This document shows, piece after piece, positions 48,101-56,720 of a DNA stretch of 64,000 bases (the stretch's first letter is position 1; the number at the start of each line of letters is the position of its first letter). Origin of the DNA: Maratus speciosus (taxonomy: Eukaryota; Arthropoda; Arachnida; Araneae; Salticidae); NCBI GenBank assembly GCA_963932465.1, contig OZ010788.1, positions 671,544,484 through 671,608,483 on the forward strand. Direction: 5' to 3'. The notes beneath the pieces were generated by a model. That model worked only from the letters and a program-made list of their open reading frames with translations, was not told the origin of the DNA and did not search any database. Both the position numbers and the translations under genes were made by a program.

Positions 48101-48380
48101 CATATCGAACAGGGACCCATTATCTCAAGGGCAAACAGGGAAGTTGCCCCGGGTCCCCATAGTCAAATATTGGGTATTTTTTCTTTAAATTACTACAATT
48201 TGTAGCTACAAAGACGTCTTAGGTGCCCTCCCCTGAGTCTTTGCCTCAAAGCGCTGCATATCGTTATGCAGATTTTTATTTGTGCAATAAAAACGAACAA
48301 AGAAATTTTTTAAACAGTTAAGATTTTGCACTCGCAGGCTATCAAAGCCTGAGAGCTGATGTGCCTGCAGGTTCTGTATC
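45141..48380. other. AT-rich intergenic DNA with homopolymers
   Basis: T- and G-runs lie at 46,505-46,528, 46,601-46,613, 47,126-47,149 and 47,831-47,846. A B-box-like GGGTTTGATTCCC at 46,689 suggests a SINE relic, but no A box is clear. The stretch ATTATAAAGGACAAACGTCTCC at 45,373 looks like a repeat end. No gene supported. Confidence 0.45.
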
Positions 48381-48386
48381 TATGTA

Positions 48387-49058
48387 AGTAGTAAGCAGGG
48401 GGATCTGGCGAATACAATGGAAGGGGCGTGTCCACCTGTCAATCAAAAGGGGGCGTGTCCGAACACGTCTTATAAGAGGGGGGGTGAAATTTTTTCCGTG
48501 GGACCTCTGGCGAATACAATGGAAGGGGGCGTGTCCACCTGTCAATCAAAAGGGGGGGCGTGTCCAAACATGAGTTATAAGATGAGGGGTCATTTTTTTC
48601 GCCTGGTGAAGGCACGGGTGATTTTTTAGGAGGGGGGAGGAAGTGGGGGATGACAATAGTGACAGGCTAGAGGAGAGGGGGTGGAATTAAGTTTCGGTTT
48701 CTGGACGGAATCGGTGGATTTCAATTTAATGTCGTAAGGGGGCGTGTCTGATCACGTGCTATAAGAGAGGGGGGGTCGATTTTTTTTTCGCCTGGTGAAG
48801 ACATGGGTGTTTTTTTAGGAGGGGGGAGGAAGTGGGGGATGACAATAGTGACAGGCTAGAGGAGAGGGGGCGGATTTAAGTTTTCGGTTTCTGGACGGAA
48901 TCAGTGGATTTCAATTTAATTTTATGGAATTTATTGAAATGAACTTAATTTTTATTGAACTAATTATAAACGAGTTTATTTTAATTTAAACTTTTAAGGG
49001 ATGATGAGTTCAGAATTTTTTAAGGGTTTCAAAGCTATTTTTATTTTTACATTGATTA
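48387..49058 (+). repeat. Left terminal inverted repeat of the Polinton
   Basis: It is about 672 bp, matching 58,512-59,184 inverted with scattered substitutions and small indels. It is itself built of duplications. CTGGCGAATACAATGGAAGG..CGTGTCC occurs at about 48,405 and 48,507. CGCCTGGTGAAG..GACAGGCTAGAGGAGAGGGGG occurs at about 48,600 and 48,790. It is GC-richer than the rest of the element. The inner end includes the start of the small plus-strand frame at 49,001. Confidence 0.93.
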
Positions 49059-49261
49059 GTTTTTTCTCCATCATCATGCGTGACGTTGCTAAAGACATTG
49101 TTAAAAAAAAGTTAACTATTGACTTTAAATTTGTACTTGGTGAACAAGAATTTTTCGATTCATTAATTATCCCAAAAATATTGGAATCTGTACAAAACAT
49201 GTATGTTGGAGAAGACCAACAATCACAAGAAGAAACTGATTTCTTACAATTATCATTGTAA
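49001..49261 (+). CDS. Small plus-strand protein starting inside the TIR (unknown)
   Basis: 86 codons with an N-terminal hydrophobic stretch (FKAIFIFTLISFFSIIM, residues ~11-27) that could be a membrane segment. A charged middle (RDVAKDIVKKK) and an acidic, Gln-rich C-terminus follow. The first ~20 codons lie in the TIR, so the right TIR carries the same start followed by a different, short continuation. It is the only plus-strand frame of note in the element. No family recognised. It may be the remnant of a larger left-end gene or a genuine small protein. Confidence 0.4.
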   Translation: MMSSEFFKGFKAIFIFTLISFFSIIMRDVAKDIVKKKLTIDFKFVLGEQEFFDSLIIPKILESVQNMYVGEDQQSQEETDFLQLSL

Positions 49262-50299
49262 ATTTTAGATCTAAATAAATGTATATTTGCATAGTATTTT
49301 TCCCCCTCTCAAAATGACAAACCAAAATATACTTTCAATGCGTATTATTTGTAAAACTTATAATTCCTAAAAATTTGATTAAAGACACGTCTTTTTACTA
49401 AAATCGATCTTTTTTTACCCTCACAAAATGACAAACCAAAATATACTTTCAATGCGTATTATTACTACGTATATATTAAAGATTTTTGCATTTCTAACAA
49501 AATGGAATTTACTTTTAATACGGACTTACGATTTTTTTTTTTTTTTTTTTATACAAACTAAATATACTTTGAATTTTTACTGAAACTCATTTTTAACTTA
49601 TTCCTTAATGTTGAATCAGTTCATTTATATCTTGTATATTTTGAAAGTTTTAAATACTAAAAGAAAAAAATTATTTTTAATTTAGTAATACTTTTGTATC
49701 TCAACTGTTACAAATTTTAAGAAATAGAGATTATCCACTTTGTTATCACAAAGCAGCCTTTATTTCTTTTCAAAGCGTATTTTCTTCAATTAAAGTTTAT
49801 GTGTTTGAGAAACCGGAATATATTCCACAGTTTTGATTAAACACAGCCTAAATTCTAAACTAAATTCTTAAGACTAAATTTATTAATTTTTTCGTATACT
49901 CGAAATCTGAAATACTAAAGAACGAAATAACAGACGATTTTTTTAGAACAAAGTATAGCTTATTTTTATGCAAACACTTTTAAAATAATTTAATATATTC
50001 TTAGTTAGCTCAGGAATTTAACAGACTGTTAGTATACTCAAGTTGACTTTTTACCATTCACCTGTTGATTTTCATACACTTTTCTCGCCTTATTTATGGA
50101 TCCTTGTTTTTCGCACTTTTTCCTTGATTAATATGTAATGGATAATTTTTTAGCAAATTTTATCCTTTAGTATAGTTATATAATTAACTAGTCATCTTGC
50201 TTAAGTTAAAAACTTTTATTTAAAAAAAAAAATAACAATGAGTTTTTAGTCTTCGGAAATGAAAATAGAAGTATATTTTTTTATAATTTGATCCTTTTA
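49262..50299. other. Non-coding left part of the Polinton
   Basis: AT-rich, no open frame of note. A 42-bp block (CAAAATGACAAACC..TTTCAATGCGTATTATT) is duplicated at 49,308-49,349 and 49,421-49,463. A T-run lies at 49,532-49,550. No DNA polymerase motif was found in any frame. Confidence 0.6.
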
Positions 50300-51480
50300 A
50301 TATTTTTTCCTAATTACAAAACTTTTTCCTAGAAAAGTATCTTTTTTTAACTGAATATATTTTTTCCTAAACTTAAAACTTTTTTTTCCTAAAAACAAAA
50401 TTTTTTCCTAAAACATAAAACATTTTCCCCTAAACACAAATCATTTTTTCCTAAACATAAACTTTTTTCCCTAACACAAATCATTTTTCCTAAACACAAA
50501 TCATTTTTTCTTAAACATAAACTTTTTTTCCAAACACAAATCATTTTTTCCTAAACACTAAACTTTTTTTACTTAACTGAAAACTTTTTTCCCAAACTCA
50601 AATCATTTTTTCCTAAACATAAATTTTTTCCCTAACACAAATCATTTTTTCCTAAACACTAAACTTTTTTTACTTAACTGAAAACTTTTTTCCCAAACTC
50701 AAATAATTTTTTCCTAAACATAAACTTTTTCCCTAACACAAATCCTTTTTTCCCAAACTCAAATCATTTTTTCCTAAACATAAACTTTTTCCCTAACACA
50801 AATCATTTTTTCCTAAACACTAAACTTTTTTTACTTAACTGAAAACTTTTTTCCCAAACTCAAATAATTTTTTCCTAAACATAAACTTTTTCCCTAACAC
50901 AAATCCTTTTTTCCTAAACACAAATCATTTTTTCCTAAACATAAACTTTTTTTTCCTAACACAAATCATTTTTCCTAAACACAAATCATTTTTTCCTAAA
51001 CACTAAACTTTTTTTACTTAACTGAAAACTTTTTTCCCAAACTCAAATAATTTTTTCCTAAACATAAACTTTTTCCCTAACACAAATCATTTTTTCCCAA
51101 ACTCAAATCATTTTTTCCTAAACATAAACTTTTTCCCTAACACAAATCATTTTTTCCTAAACACTAAACTTTTTTTACTTAACTGAAAACTTTTTTTCCA
51201 AACACAAATCATTTTTTCCTAAACACTAAACTTTTTTTACTTAACTGAAAACTTTTTTCCCAAACTCAAATCATTTTTTCCTAAACATAAACTTTTTTCC
51301 CTAACTCAAAACATTTTTTCCTATACGTAAATCTTTTTTTCCAATCACAAAACTTTTTTCCCAAACTCAAAACATTTTTTCCTATACGTAAATCTTTTTT
51401 CCTAATCACAAAACTTTTCTACTGAACTTAAATCTTTTTTCCGAACACAAAATATTTTTCCAATCACAAAACTTTTTTAT
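50300..51480 (+). repeat. T-rich tandem array inside the Polinton
   Basis: About 1.15 kb of short units of the form (T)6-7 CC(T/C)AAAC(A/T)(C/T)AAA, 18-24 bases each. They are arranged in higher-order blocks of about 110-200 bases marked by CTTTTTTTACTTAACTGAAAAC (at least five occurrences). The array sits between the left non-coding part and the last minus-strand gene. Confidence 0.92.
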
Positions 51481-51687
51481 TTACTGAACATATTCTTTTT
51501 GTTTCGTTGAAATTTTTCAAAAAAAATTTCTTTTCTCAAGAAAAATTTAGAAAAAGCAATCTTAACATTTACATTTACATTTTTTTCAAAAGGACGAAAA
51601 CACATAAACACAGTCACACACATAAATATTTTAAAATAAATTTTTATTTGATTCATAAAACACATTGTATTTGCAAAGCATAGCTTT

Positions 51688-52306
51688 CTACATTTTTAAC
51701 CAAGGTATTGGTGATATTGGTAGTGTGGCGTGATAAGATGATTTTCGTTTTCTGTGAAGGGGTTCAGGTCTTGCATAAATAATTTTTTTATCATTCTTCA
51801 AATACTTGTTTTTTATAAACTCTTGTGGAAAGCCTATTTTCTTTAAGATTTCTTGAAACTGATCAAAAGCAATAGGTTTTTGACTTCTATCTCTCAGCAA
51901 AAACCCGATTAGTTGAACAACATCTGTGCCGTTAATTACAGTATCTTCTATTTTCAATTCTTTGTTTTCTGTAGACGAAATTTTATTTTTTTTTTAAAAA
52001 TTCCATAATTTTAACAGCAGTTTTCTTTTGTTTAACAGGGACAGAACTTAGAATTTCATTTTCTATATCGGGAGACTTTTCAAATGGTTTCTCGAGTAGT
52101 GGATTTTCAGGGGGTTTGACCGCATTCATATCTGGGAACGACACAAACTTTTGCAAAATCTGTGTATAAAGTTTCGCTTTTTCATGATCCTCTAATTTCC
52201 TTTTCAAAATAGTCTGAATCTGTCTATCTAAATCACTTAAATGTTCATCGACAAACTCTTGATCTCTGTCAGCTGGAACAAGTCTGAATTTACGAGCGAA
52301 CTCCAT
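51688..52306 (-). pseudogene. Small Polinton-associated protein, split by a frameshift
   Basis: The first part (52,306 to 51,983, 107 codons from an ATG) is charged and helical, with an N-terminal EFARKFRLVPADRDQEF and ending SVPVKQKKTAVKIMEFLKKK. It stops inside a run of ten A's (minus strand, about 51,973-51,982). The other frame continues without an ATG to 51,688, encoding VINGTDVVQLIGFLLRD and EILKKIGFPQEFIKNKYL. From memory of such elements, one protein with a helical N-terminal half and a domain of the second type is usual, so the two look like one gene with a one-base shift at the A-run. Whether this is decay or slippage is open. The start overlaps the end of the preceding gene by 17 bases. 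Function unknown. Confidence 0.65.
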
Positions 52307-52607
52307 TAATCAACGTACTGAGCACTGATATTGCAGCAGGAATCAGTATAGACAAAAACCCTTCTCCTTTTTGAATGAGGAGTCGTCTTTTCTTAAACAA
52401 AGGTACTTTTTTATTTCCCAAGCGACGCAGTGTTCTTTTATAAGTTATTAATCTATTTTTCTGTCGCTTAGAGATTGGTATGTTACCTTTTAAAAGATTT
52501 AAGGCGCATTCACAAACACCTTTTATAATACTATTAGGACACTTTTTAAGAAAGGTTGCTTTCTGCTTTGTCTTTCTTAACAATTTCAGATGTTCCACGG
52601 TCGTCAT
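52290..52607 (-). CDS. Small basic core-like protein with hydrophobic C-terminus
   Basis: 105 codons, rich in Lys/Arg. An N-terminal helix (EHLKLLRKTKQKATFLKKC) is followed by IIKGVCECALNLLKGNIP, then the basic stretch KKVPLFKKRRLLIQKGEGF and a hydrophobic tail (LSILIPAAISVLSTLI). I recognise this pattern (CECA.N.LKGN, then KKRRLL.Q.G.GFL) as a recurrent small protein of Polintons and adintoviruses, thought to be a virion core or minor structural component. The QKGEGF site could be a target of the element's own protease (inference). A TATA box lies about 40 bases upstream. The last codons overlap the next gene by 17 bases. Confidence 0.75.
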   Translation of the reverse strand: MTTVEHLKLLRKTKQKATFLKKCPNSIIKGVCECALNLLKGNIPISKRQKNRLITYKRTLRRLGNKKVPLFKKRRLLIQKGEGFLSILIPAAISVLSTLINGVRS

Positions 52608-52643
52608 CCTGAGTACAAATGATGACTAATGAGGTTAATCTCT

Positions 52644-52651
52644 CTTTTATA
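52644..52651 (-). promoter_or_regulatory. TATA box of the small basic protein gene
   Basis: TATAAAAG on the minus strand, about 37 bases upstream of the ATG at 52,607. Confidence 0.6.
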
Positions 52652-52830
52652 TGCACACCGCAAGTAAAACACGTTGTTTAAAACAGGATTTGTGACTGGG
52701 GCACTTTACCTCTAAAATATTTAAGAAAATAATCTTGGAGGGGGCAATTAAAATCATTCAGATTCAAAAATATTTCGTCCGGAAATTTGTTCTAAAAACT
52801 TAGCTTTTTCTAATCATTTGGTATAAAGAA

Positions 52831-53448
52831 CTAAACAAATCGAAGTTCATACACGTAATGTTTATCTCCTGGAAATATTCTTGTGCGCAGGCGCAAACTT
52901 TCGCAAGAATCTGGTCTTAAATCAATAAATAAGTAACTGAAGGGTAATGCAGTAGCATCATTAAAAATTTCTTGAAAAGCCTTAGATTTACCAGGAAACA
53001 TTTGTTTGGATAAATGCATCGCTTGACTTTTATCTCGGGGATTCTTGTATAGTACCATGTAATGTGAATTTAAACTAATGTTTCGCATTTCTTTGCCGTG
53101 ATGAAACAAGTTTTGCGTTATAAAGATGACTGAAAGATTTCGATGATGACTACCTTTTGTGAAAAGTTTGCTCAGTTGTTCACAGCCTGCTAACTCTGAC
53201 ATTAAATCATCGATAATAATTAAAGCATCACGAAGGGAGTTAACATTAGAGGGTAAACCGTCTTCAAATTGTACACCTTTCATGGTATTGAAAAGAGGTT
53301 GATAGCTTCCATAACAGTATATAATATTTGATGGCATTGGTTGAAAATATTTAAAATCAATTAATTTTTTAACAAATACAGTCTTACCCGAGCGCGTGGG
53401 CCCACTGATAAGAACAGTAGAAGGATGTGCTAACTTGAGTAAGTCCAT
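52831..53448 (-). CDS. Genome-packaging ATPase (A32/FtsK-HerA type)
   Basis: 205 codons. Walker A GPTRSGKT lies at residues 16-23, preceded by the beta strand STVLIS. Walker B LIIIDDL is at about 76-82. A third conserved block, SVIFITQNLFHHGKE (~106-120), matches the sensor strand plus following helix seen in Polinton, adenovirus-like and poxvirus A32-type packaging ATPases. Length is typical for the compact Polinton form. It should power DNA loading into the capsid. All key residues are present, so it is probably functional. It follows the protease by 235 bases and has its own TATA box. Confidence 0.93.
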   Translation of the reverse strand: MDLLKLAHPSTVLISGPTRSGKTVFVKKLIDFKYFQPMPSNIIYCYGSYQPLFNTMKGVQFEDGLPSNVNSLRDALIIIDDLMSELAGCEQLSKLFTKGSHHRNLSVIFITQNLFHHGKEMRNISLNSHYMVLYKNPRDKSQAMHLSKQMFPGKSKAFQEIFNDATALPFSYLFIDLRPDSCESLRLRTRIFPGDKHYVYELRFV

Positions 53449-53481
53449 GTTTTAAATGAGACGAATGAATGAAAACTTCAA

Positions 53482-53489
53482 TTTTTATA
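53482..53489 (-). promoter_or_regulatory. TATA box of the packaging ATPase gene
   Basis: CTATAAAAAT on the minus strand, about 35 bases upstream of the ATG at 53,448. Confidence 0.6.
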
Positions 53490-53682
53490 GTTTCTTGACA
53501 TTTTGGTGAATTATTTTTGAGTAGATATAAATAACTCAATAACTTTTACGATCTTGCTAGGGAAAATCTTATTCAAGCATTTTTTTTCTAAAAACAAAGG
53601 AATGATTTTGTTTATGTAATTCATTAACTGTGATGAGTTTTAAAAATCATTGAACACACATAAAATAAGAGAAATAATATTT

Positions 53683-54150
53683 TTATTTTTTAAAAATCAT
53701 GTTTACACCATATCTTTTTTTGACAAATTGATACATTCGAAAATCGTTCTTCTTCCTGGATAATACATTTGTAATAGAACTCATACAAAGTCCTTGACAT
53801 CGTTTTACAAGAAAGAAAATACAATACTGTCCACAGACATTGGACGTTAAACTTTGAAGTATTGCATTGTTCCAACGAATTCGGTGATACTTCTTCACAA
53901 ATCTGGATATGTCTTCTCCATACGTTTCGGGAGGAAGTCCGTAAGAATCAAAAAATTCAAGAGTTTTTTTGTCTTGAACGTAAACCGCCAGCCAATGGGA
54001 TCCTTTTTCATCATGTTTATCAGTATTGAGCACTAACGCACAGGGAAACTTTTGAATTTCAGGTATTTTGTCGGATGGGAAAACACCTGCAAAACATCTC
54101 GTAGAAACAGGATCACGTGATAAAATTCTATGAATTTCCGATGAATTCAT
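53683..54150 (-). CDS. Adenovirus-type maturation cysteine protease
   Basis: 155 codons. The fold and catalytic set of the adenovirain/Ulp1 (C5/C48) type are visible. His52 lies in GSHWLAVYV, Asp68 in EFFDSYG, and Cys110 in NVCGQYCIFF, with a Gln upstream (~99) as a candidate oxyanion-hole residue. In Polintons and adenoviruses this enzyme cleaves capsid and core proteins during maturation. The ATG overlaps the stop codon of the major capsid gene by one base (TAATG), so the two may share a transcript. No TATA box of its own was found. Intact by all visible criteria. Confidence 0.92.
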   Translation of the reverse strand: MNSSEIHRILSRDPVSTRCFAGVFPSDKIPEIQKFPCALVLNTDKHDEKGSHWLAVYVQDKKTLEFFDSYGLPPETYGEDISRFVKKYHRIRWNNAILQSLTSNVCGQYCIFFLVKRCQGLCMSSITNVLSRKKNDFRMYQFVKKRYGVNMIFKK

Positions 54151-55451
54151 TAGTTTCCAAAATCATATAGAATGTTGCGAGATTTGTTGATTTCGATTAA
54201 ATTTTCAAATTCAGCATACACTAGCAAAGAGACTGTTTGTGCCAAAGTCGTTCCGAACTTAATTTCTAATCTTAAATTACTATGACGTATGAGATTAAGA
54301 TGTGAACCATCACATAAATCAGGCGACAGATCAAAACAAAATAATGAATATCCCTTTGAAAATTCTGATCTTGAAAGGTACAATCCTTTGTTTTCAGCAT
54401 TCGAAAATAAATTCTCATAAGCTCGAATAAATAAATTGTTTTCAAAGTCAGGTTGTAGTGGATTGTGAGGAACGGGCTGACCGTCCACATAGACGCCTAT
54501 GAAATTAATATTGTAATGTTTAAACTCAAAAGGGGACTTTTTATAGTCGCCGTTAAATGAGTCATTATCCACACAGGCGATCACAATGCGATTGGGCATC
54601 TGACCTGTAAAAATATTATCTTGAACAAAACTCATATTGCCTGTAGGAATGGAATATGATTTGCAAAGCACTCTGTTAATAGGGTATTTGGCGGATGTTT
54701 TTTCTAAGCTTTTAGCGTGTCCTAAGACAACGCCAGGGCTTACTCGTACTTTACGAACAAATAAGGAAGCGTGTTCCAGGGACACTTTAAACTCTCCTTC
54801 ACCTGCCAACAAACAAAACTCTGGTTTACTACGAATTAATTTAATTTTTACATCAACCATATTAAGGAGGAGTCTTTCTTGGTGAAACATATCCAGATGC
54901 AATCGGCCAATCATATCAACCGAAGCACTGTGTTTAGTCATTTCGGCTCGTTTACTAAATCCTTCATTGGGGTTTGCATCTGCTGGATCCACAACATTCA
55001 TACGACCAGCAGTATCTTTAAAAAATAATTCTGAGGAAAGTTGAGAAGTTTTTTCATCGTACCCGTGATTCAGTAATTTCTCTATCATGGCTCTGTATGG
55101 ATAAGTATTATTGCTTGAAGAAACAAGTCTATCATTCAGACTAATATCAACTTGGGAAAACATGGAATGCAAAAAAAGATTGACGGGTCCAACTTTACAT
55201 TTATCCGGAATGGGTTTGCCATCCTTTTTTAAAATCTTTACTTTGACATATAACTGAGTTTGGGATAAATCAAGGTAATCCTCTCCGCTTCCAGAAACAT
55301 TAAACTCCACAGGACCACCATCAGAAACATTGGAAAGTGGGTGAAATTCAACCCATTGGCCTCTTTCAATAACTGTTTGAGTAGGAGGGAGATGAAATAA
55401 TTCTAATTCCGATTTAGCACATTCGGAAGAGTCCTTTAAAAGAAAAGCCAT
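54150..55451 (-). CDS. Probable major capsid protein (double-jelly-roll type)
   Basis: 433 codons, the longest frame in the window. The sequence is beta-rich without transmembrane segments, with blocks such as QTVIERGQWVEFHPLSNVSD near the N-terminus and FLHSMFSQVDISLNDRLVSSS at ~110-130. It resembles proteins often annotated 'F54H12.2-like' in invertebrate genomes, which sit beside Polinton integrases. It is shorter than the ~600-residue capsid proteins of the best-known Polintons. The double-jelly-roll assignment comes from family resemblance and gene order (after the penton-like protein, before the protease), not from a visible motif. The frame is intact. The stop overlaps the protease start. 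Confidence 0.8.
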   Translation of the reverse strand: MAFLLKDSSECAKSELELFHLPPTQTVIERGQWVEFHPLSNVSDGGPVEFNVSGSGEDYLDLSQTQLYVKVKILKKDGKPIPDKCKVGPVNLFLHSMFSQVDISLNDRLVSSSNNTYPYRAMIEKLLNHGYDEKTSQLSSELFFKDTAGRMNVVDPADANPNEGFSKRAEMTKHSASVDMIGRLHLDMFHQERLLLNMVDVKIKLIRSKPEFCLLAGEGEFKVSLEHASLFVRKVRVSPGVVLGHAKSLEKTSAKYPINRVLCKSYSIPTGNMSFVQDNIFTGQMPNRIVIACVDNDSFNGDYKKSPFEFKHYNINFIGVYVDGQPVPHNPLQPDFENNLFIRAYENLFSNAENKGLYLSRSEFSKGYSLFCFDLSPDLCDGSHLNLIRHSNLRLEIKFGTTLAQTVSLLVYAEFENLIEINKSRNILYDFGN

Positions 55452-55471
55452 AGTATAATATGCTTATATTA

Positions 55472-55888
55472 TCAGTCAAAAATATCGCGTCTTTGCACCT
55501 TCCGTACTTTCGATGAAATGATGTGTTTTGCAGGTTTTCGCTTCCTTTTAAGTTTTCCATGGCCAATCATTTGATCCGCTTTTTCAACTGCTTTTCTAGC
55601 CAATGTCTTTCCGACTTCTTTTGATCGTGTTTTGAGAGACGATTTAAAATTTTCACCTGATAACACATCATTCGCAACCATAGTACCTGTTCGTAATGCT
55701 TCTTTTCCAATTGTTTTGGCACCGCTTATCAAAAATGGCATCGCACTGCGAAACAATTTAGCAAAAAATCCGCCTATACCGTATCCTCTCTGCAAAACTG
55801 TTCCTCGATAGTAAGGCAAACCATCTCCTGTTTGCCCTGCATAATAATCTTCGAACTTTTGTGTACAACATGTATATGGCACCAACAT
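55472..55888 (-). CDS. Small capsid-associated protein (glycine/aromatic N-terminus, basic tail)
   Basis: 138 codons. The N-terminal part reads GDGLPYYRGTVLQRGYGIGG, then FFAKLFRSAMPFLISGAKTIGKEA, an amphipathic or hydrophobic helix. A helical middle follows, and a Lys/Arg-rich tail (HGKLKRKRKPAK). This layout recurs in Polintons and adintoviruses between the two capsid genes. It recalls adenovirus pVI-like membrane-active or core-linking proteins by analogy only. GYGIGG-type sites may be protease cleavage points. It ends 20 bases before the capsid gene starts. Confidence 0.75.
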   Translation of the reverse strand: MLVPYTCCTQKFEDYYAGQTGDGLPYYRGTVLQRGYGIGGFFAKLFRSAMPFLISGAKTIGKEALRTGTMVANDVLSGENFKSSLKTRSKEVGKTLARKAVEKADQMIGHGKLKRKRKPAKHIISSKVRKVQRRDIFD

Positions 55889-55949
55889 TTTGTTGATCTT
55901 TCTTTATCGCAATCAGAAAGGAAAATGAGATTAATTTAAACGAAAGACT

Positions 55950-55957
55950 CTTTTATA
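55950..55957 (-). promoter_or_regulatory. TATA box overlapping the penton-like gene's stop codon
   Basis: TATAAAAG on the minus strand. The TAA inside it (55,953-55,955) is the stop codon of the upstream gene. It lies about 62 bases before the ATG at 55,888. Confidence 0.6.
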
Positions 55958-56675
55958 TGATTTGTCGTAAACGAAAATGCAACGTTATAAAAACTTTACC
56001 TCTTTCAAAAGGCACTAAATCTCCAGAATGAAGTCTAATATCAATTTGTACCGTTTGGAAATATTGACGAATAACTGGTACATACAATGGTCTTGGATAA
56101 TGAGCATTAATAATTTCGCCATCGCTTCCTTCGACAGAAACAATTTTTAGAAGAGGGGCTTGAACATCACCTACTATTTGAGGCTCCACGAGATCACAAT
56201 ATAAATACATCACTGGAAATGATGACTTTGGGTCGGCCACAAAAGGACTTTGTTGCAATCCTGTAAATTCCCCGGGTTCAAACCCTAAAAGTTCTGCTAG
56301 ACCTTCAGAAAGAACTACTTTCGATTTTTTATCTGTCTTGATGGTAACTCTTTTCGTAACAGGATGAAAATGAAATTCAATCTTATTTTTATGCGATGGT
56401 ATTGTCATACTTTTAATGAGGTCAGGTATGGTTTCATAACATCCAGAAGGAACTCTCCTACCTTCAAATTTTCCATCCCCTAAGTCAAAACCAAACAAAT
56501 TATTATCATTTCTAACGTTATACCATGTATGCGGATAAATGAAATCGAGCAAAGCCATTTCCCATTCACCGTTTAAATTTATGGGTGTGGGTAGTTGAGT
56601 TGTAAATTGCGATATTTTATTATTTGGGAAAAAGCTCATAGAGCTATCGCTGATGAGTGTAATGTAGAACGACAT
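55953..56675 (-). CDS. Minor capsid (penton-like) protein, single jelly roll
   Basis: 240 codons. The start MSFYITLISDSSMSFFPNNK is characteristic of Polinton/adintovirus penton-type proteins. GEWEMALLDFIYPHTWYNV (~36-54) follows, then alternating beta segments and a C-terminal VPFERGKVFITLHFRLRQII. Such proteins form the capsid vertices. The length fits the family. The gene follows the integrase with 40 bases between, and its TATA box overlaps the integrase stop codon. Intact. Confidence 0.88.
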   Translation of the reverse strand: MSFYITLISDSSMSFFPNNKISQFTTQLPTPINLNGEWEMALLDFIYPHTWYNVRNDNNLFGFDLGDGKFEGRRVPSGCYETIPDLIKSMTIPSHKNKIEFHFHPVTKRVTIKTDKKSKVVLSEGLAELLGFEPGEFTGLQQSPFVADPKSSFPVMYLYCDLVEPQIVGDVQAPLLKIVSVEGSDGEIINAHYPRPLYVPVIRQYFQTVQIDIRLHSGDLVPFERGKVFITLHFRLRQII

Positions 56676-56712
56676 CTTTTGATGAAATGAATGGTAAGTA
56701 TGATGACTGTTC

Positions 56713-56720
56713 TATTTATA
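56713..56720 (-). promoter_or_regulatory. TATA box overlapping the integrase stop codon
   Basis: TATAAATA on the minus strand. The TAA inside (56,716-56,718) ends the integrase gene. It lies about 38 bases before the penton-like ATG at 56,675. Confidence 0.65.

Noticed and set aside
48342..48629. Open frames on both strands in the Polinton TIR with repeated peptides
   Set aside because: They are by-products of the duplicated GC-rich TIR modules, with no start context or family.
53854..54036. Plus-strand frames opposite the protease and capsid genes (also 54,637-54,885 and 57,344-57,550)
   Set aside because: They are antisense shadows of well-supported genes.
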